Positions 6,662-8,829 of a stretch of DNA of 8,829 nt are shown here, in pieces. The stretch comes from an uncultured bacterium. Its GTDB lineage: Bacteria > Patescibacteriota > Patescibacteriia > UBA1558 > GWA2-36-10. The stretch is from contig CALDOH010000144.1 of assembly GCA_937912185.1 (NCBI GenBank), positions 1 through 8,829 of the forward strand, written 5' to 3'. Within the stretch, counting starts at the first letter, position 1; every line of letters starts with the position of its first letter. Position numbers and translations under genes: made by a program. The notes under the pieces are model-generated. The model ran no database searches and was not told the origin of the DNA. It saw only the letters and a list, made by a program, of their open reading frames with translations.

Positions 6662-7492
6662 TTATTGACAAGGGCAAAGATTGTAATAATTCACATCTTT
6701 TTGTGTACAATCCAAAGGATATTCCCGATAAATGCAAGTAGAGGCACCGTCATAGTTTCCTGGACTATCAGTGGTGGTTAAAACACAACCGGAATTGCAA
6801 ACTGTATCTCCTTCTAAGGCTTCATTCAACGCACAGTAGCCACTAGCACCTGAATCAACGTCTGAAGCATATTTAGCTTTTTCTACACAAACCAGACCAA
6901 GTTCTGCACAATAATTATTACAATCTTTACCTGTGGCATTTGACAAATACCAACAGTGACCACCTGCGTAAGCAGCACAATTCACTTTGATATTGGTTGT
7001 CTTGGTGACAGCAGCTGCACCAGTTGTAGAGCAAGCACCAACTACTAGCATTCCATTGCTGTCTTTCTCTAAATAATACCCTGTATCAGTATTGGCGGTC
7101 TTGGCTGGATCAATCGGTAAGTCCGCCAGATAACCATTATAAAAATCTTCATGCGCAATCCGTAAACAATCTTTGGTATCTCCACCACAAACAATAGTAC
7201 TACCACCTTGGACCCGACATAGAGTTTTTTTGTCAGTAGTGACTGCTCCCAATACCGGCAAAGCACCGTGGTGATCATTTACATATTCAGAGATTGCATT
7301 GGCAATAGCTAGGACATCTTGCTGACGCTTTCTATCCTTGGCATTACCAATGTGAGTAGCTGGGTCGATCCAAATGAAAGCTGCAGTTGCTAAAACAACA
7401 ACTACCAACACTACGATCACTAGACCGATCAGAGTAAAACCCCGTTGGTCTCGAGCTTTGTCGAGAGATTGATTGTTTGCCTTATTTTTCAT
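6662..7492 (-). CDS. Type IV pilin-like protein with cysteine-rich C-terminal domain, lacking Glu5
   Basis: Predicted substrate of prepilin peptidase, displayed on a type IV pilus or pseudopilus. The 276-residue product begins with an 18-residue basic leader ending in RG, followed by FTLIGLVIVV: a class III/prepilin site with cleavage after Gly18 and a hydrophobic helix to about residue 42. The usual Glu at mature position 5 is Gly23. A charged helix (about 50-72) and a globular region follow. There are 16 cysteines, 12 of them after residue 170, including CWYL (180-183), C-x3-C (191-195) and a terminal CPC (273-275). From memory this spacing resembles Cys-rich domains seen in other CPR surface proteins, but no family name is claimed. 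The start is set by TAATG overlap with korB. It is last in the operon, before a terminator. Loss of Glu5 suggests a minor or tip pilin rather than a major subunit. Confidence 0.87.
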   Translation of the reverse strand: MKNKANNQSLDKARDQRGFTLIGLVIVVLVVVVLATAAFIWIDPATHIGNAKDRKRQQDVLAIANAISEYVNDHHGALPVLGAVTTDKKTLCRVQGGSTIVCGGDTKDCLRIAHEDFYNGYLADLPIDPAKTANTDTGYYLEKDSNGMLVVGACSTTGAAAVTKTTNIKVNCAAYAGGHCWYLSNATGKDCNNYCAELGLVCVEKAKYASDVDSGASGYCALNEALEGDTVCNSGCVLTTTDSPGNYDGASTCIYREYPLDCTQKDVNYYNLCPCQ

Positions 7493-8349
7493 TATGCAAA
7501 TTCTTTAGCCAAAGCTGTAATATCTTTTACCTTAATTGGACGTTTAGCTAGCGCCTTACCATTGAGCTGAGGCAAATTGCTACCATAAGTATCTCTTTTG
7601 ACTTCGTAAAAAATACCATAAGGAATTTTATTGCCCCAAACCAATGCTTCTTTAAAAGCTTGGTTCTTGTCCGTTTTTTTATAGCCTGGCTTAGCATCTA
7701 ATTTATACAAACGATCATAATACCATTTGAAAGTATTTATCTTGTTAAAAGTTACACAGGGTTGAAAAACGTCTACCAGTGAAAAGCCTTTATGCAAAAT
7801 TGCAGACTTAAACATTTCTTTGAGGTGATCCGCATCACCAGCAAAACCACGAGAAATAAAGGCACAGCCAGCAGATAGGGCCAAAGACATTGGATTGACC
7901 GCTACTTCGATCAAACCATCTGGTGTGGATTTGGTTTTGGTACCTTTTTCTGAAGTGGGCGCAGATTGTCCAGTTGTCAGACTATACAATTTATTATCAT
8001 GAGTAACATAAGTAATGTCGGCATTACCACGCACAGCGTGAATAAAATGTCCCATACCCTCACCATAGCTATCACCATCACCAGCCATTACTATCACCGT
8101 CAAATCCTTGTTGGCTAGCTTAGCGCCAACTGCTGAAGGTACGGAGCGACCATGAAGTGAATGCCAAGCATAGGTCTTGGTAAAATTAGCTCCATTACCA
8201 GAACAACCAATACCATAGACGATCAAAACATTTTCTGGTTTGAGTCCTAGTTCAACCAAGGCATTTTTCATGGCAATTTGCATACCAAAGTTACCGCAGC
8301 CCGGACACCAACTTGGTTTATAACTTGTATCAAAATCTTTTGCTTTCAT
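7492..8349 (-). CDS. korB: 2-oxoacid:ferredoxin oxidoreductase, beta subunit
   Basis: Beta (TPP-binding) subunit of a 2-oxoacid:ferredoxin oxidoreductase, which decarboxylates a 2-oxoacid to acyl-CoA while reducing ferredoxin in the cytosol. The 285-residue length fits the KorB/PorB type. Visible residues include WCPGCGN (Cys15, Cys18), GIGCSG (Cys49) and QPCVTFN (Cys198), the four ligands expected for the beta-subunit [4Fe-4S] cluster, and the TPP/Mg motif GDGD (90-93) ending at DN (118-119). The 2-oxoglutarate versus pyruvate preference cannot be read from the sequence; the symbol reflects the closest family. The alpha-subunit gene ends about 200 bases upstream, beyond a MITE-like insertion whose end touches this ATG. 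The leader has no Shine-Dalgarno sequence. The stop overlaps the pilin start as TAATG. MKAKDFDTSYKPSWCPGC is a typical family N-terminus, so this start is credible. Confidence 0.93.
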   Translation of the reverse strand: MKAKDFDTSYKPSWCPGCGNFGMQIAMKNALVELGLKPENVLIVYGIGCSGNGANFTKTYAWHSLHGRSVPSAVGAKLANKDLTVIVMAGDGDSYGEGMGHFIHAVRGNADITYVTHDNKLYSLTTGQSAPTSEKGTKTKSTPDGLIEVAVNPMSLALSAGCAFISRGFAGDADHLKEMFKSAILHKGFSLVDVFQPCVTFNKINTFKWYYDRLYKLDAKPGYKKTDKNQAFKEALVWGNKIPYGIFYEVKRDTYGSNLPQLNGKALAKRPIKVKDITALAKEFA

Positions 8350-8365
8350 CCCGTTAGAAATTAAT
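8350..8365 (+). repeat. Element repeat copy 1 (outer, direct)
   Basis: CCCGTTAGAAATTAAT, identical over 16 bases to 8392-8407 (copy 2), 42 bases away. Its first 13 bases are the reverse complement of copy 4 at 8519-8531. Confidence 0.9.
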
Positions 8366-8390
8366 TTTTAGTTTTCGCTTACCCCGTCAG

Positions 8391-8407
8391 CCCCGTTAGA
8401 AATTAAT
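8391..8407 (+). repeat. Element repeat copy 2 (inner, direct)
   Basis: CCCCGTTAGAAATTAAT. It pairs with the inverted copy 3 apart from one bulged base. It is preceded by a partial duplicate, CCCCGTCAG (8382-8390), making a 9-bp tandem with the CCCCGTTAG at its own start. Confidence 0.9.
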
Positions 8408-8485
8408 AATCGTTTTTTGCCTCTCACACAGTACAAATAAATATCTATCTAATATTTATACTTTCATTATCCCCAGTCTAGAGTG

Positions 8486-8500
8486 AATTTCTAAACGGGG
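8486..8500 (-). repeat. Element repeat copy 3 (inner, inverted)
   Basis: Plus-strand AATTTCTAAACGGGG, which is the reverse complement of copy 2 with one extra A/T. It is the inner right arm of the nested hairpin. Confidence 0.88.
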
Positions 8501-8518
8501 TCAGAGTAAAAGTGTAAG

Positions 8519-8531
8519 AATTTCTAACGGG
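8519..8531 (-). repeat. Element repeat copy 4 (outer, inverted)
   Basis: Plus-strand AATTTCTAACGGG, exact reverse complement of copy 1. With the following AT it forms the right terminal inverted repeat. Confidence 0.9.
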
Positions 8532-8552
8532 ATTCATATATTTATTTTTATT

Positions 8553-8829
8553 TTAAAACTTTTTTAAGGCCTTAATAATTTCTTCTCTAAAGAAAGGTCG
8601 ACCGTCATATTTGAGTAATTTATCTTTAATCATTATACCAGTTTCCTGAGCAATCAATTGTCCCAGCTGACCAACCTGATTCTCTTCAATCAATAAAATA
8701 TCTTTTGAATTTTCCAAAATATGAGACACAAACTTAGCTGGAAATGGCCAGATGTACTGCAGCTGCATGATTTTTATTTTTTTCTTATACTCTGCCTCTA
8801 GTTGAGAATAAACATCCAGTACCACCCCC
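8553..8829 (-). CDS. korA: 2-oxoacid:ferredoxin oxidoreductase, alpha subunit, C-terminal end (partial)
   Basis: The frame is open to the window edge, so only the last 91 or so residues are seen. They match the C-terminal domain of KorA-type alpha subunits: QYIWPFPAKFV, then an ENQVGQLGQLIAQETG segment and the ending KYDGRPFFREEI. In this family that domain packs against the beta subunit and contributes to CoA/2-oxoacid handling. The GTG at 8825 is merely the first possible start inside the window and is not the true N-terminus, because the frame continues upstream. It is followed by the MITE-like element and korB on the same strand; alpha and beta are partners of one enzyme. In many bacteria and archaea this subunit is a gamma-alpha fusion of about 550-600 residues, which cannot be judged here. 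Confidence 0.9.
   Translation of the reverse strand, partial: GVVLDVYSQLEAEYKKKIKIMQLQYIWPFPAKFVSHILENSKDILLIEENQVGQLGQLIAQETGIMIKDKLLKYDGRPFFREEIIKALKKF

Larger units (their letters stand above)
8348..8533. mobile_element. MITE-like element with 15-bp perfect terminal inverted repeats
   Basis: ATCCCGTTAGAAATT (8348-8362) is the exact reverse complement of 8519-8533, bounding a 186-bp non-coding segment. Two further copies of the motif lie inside: a direct copy at 8391-8407 and an inverted copy at 8486-8500 with one extra base, so the element can fold into a nested two-tier hairpin. It encodes no transposase, which suggests a non-autonomous element or a REP/BIME-like repeat moved by enzymes elsewhere. 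It splits korA from korB, normally adjacent genes, and its end overlaps the korB ATG by two bases. The flanks ATGAAT and ATGAAA (minus strand) may be a target duplication. The alternative is a conserved intergenic RNA or protein-binding structure. Confidence 0.72.

Noticed and set aside
7069..7278. Second minus-strand open frame of 69 codons inside the pilin gene
   Set aside because: It is an out-of-frame shadow of the pilin coding sequence; the pilin frame has the prepilin site and conserved Cys pattern.
8453..8472. Possible promoter inside the element (minus-strand TATAAA and GATAAT)
   Set aside because: No convincing -35 or extended -10 accompanies either box, and such hexamers are expected by chance in AT-rich DNA.
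8350..8531. Repeats considered as a CRISPR array
   Set aside because: Only four copies in mixed orientation with unequal spacing and no cas genes; the inverted arrangement fits a hairpin or MITE-like element.
8478..8537. 19-codon minus-strand frame starting at the orphan ATG and running into the repeat element
   Set aside because: Most of it is translated terminal repeat; no ribosome binding site. It is better explained as a by-product of the insertion than as a peptide gene.

Overview
The window is AT-rich, with short intergenic gaps, overlapping genes and almost only TAA/TAG stops under the standard code. Its gene set is a pared-down sugar/fermentation metabolism (ribose-5-phosphate isomerase B, ribulose-phosphate 3-epimerase, a 2-oxoacid:ferredoxin oxidoreductase) plus a type IV pilin-like protein and a very large Ig/TSP3-type surface protein. 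This suggests a Candidate Phyla Radiation (Patescibacteria) genome, most likely of the Parcubacteria-like part of that group. The lineage is inferred from gene content and style; no rRNA or ribosomal-protein marker is present. Open frames free of in-frame TGA argue against the UGA=Gly code of Gracilibacteria/Absconditabacteria.

Layout. Bases 1-1161 (+ strand): the tail of a probable membrane protein, then rpiB and rpe, packed with 1-base spacing and an 8-base overlap. They form a pentose-phosphate operon entering from the left. Bases 1158-6587 (- strand): a three-gene operon that meets rpe tail to tail, the two stop codons sharing CTAA. In transcription order it encodes a 1144-residue membrane-anchored surface protein (Ig-like domains, an 8-cysteine repeat block, TSP3-type calcium-binding repeats), a transmembrane histidine kinase whose start lies inside the surface-protein gene, and a half-size (6-helix) MFS protein. 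Bases 6588-6661 hold a rho-independent terminator directly followed by a TGnTATAAT extended -10 promoter, placed so close to the surface-protein ATG that its mRNA is predicted to be leaderless. Bases 6662-8829 (- strand): the 3' end of korA, korB, and a cysteine-rich type IV pilin-like gene coupled to korB by TAATG. korA and korB are separated by about 200 bases filled by a 186-bp MITE-like element with perfect 15-bp terminal inverted repeats, one end of which abuts the korB start codon.

How the parts fit. RpiB/Rpe interconvert pentose phosphates and KorAB moves electrons from 2-oxoacids to ferredoxin, which fits a fermentative, scavenging cell. The pilin-like protein and the large surface protein suggest attachment to surfaces or host cells. 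The tight coupling of the surface protein to a histidine kinase and half-MFS protein suggests an uncharacterised envelope sensing cassette. That last point is inference from gene order and overlap, and it is the most interesting system-level signal here.
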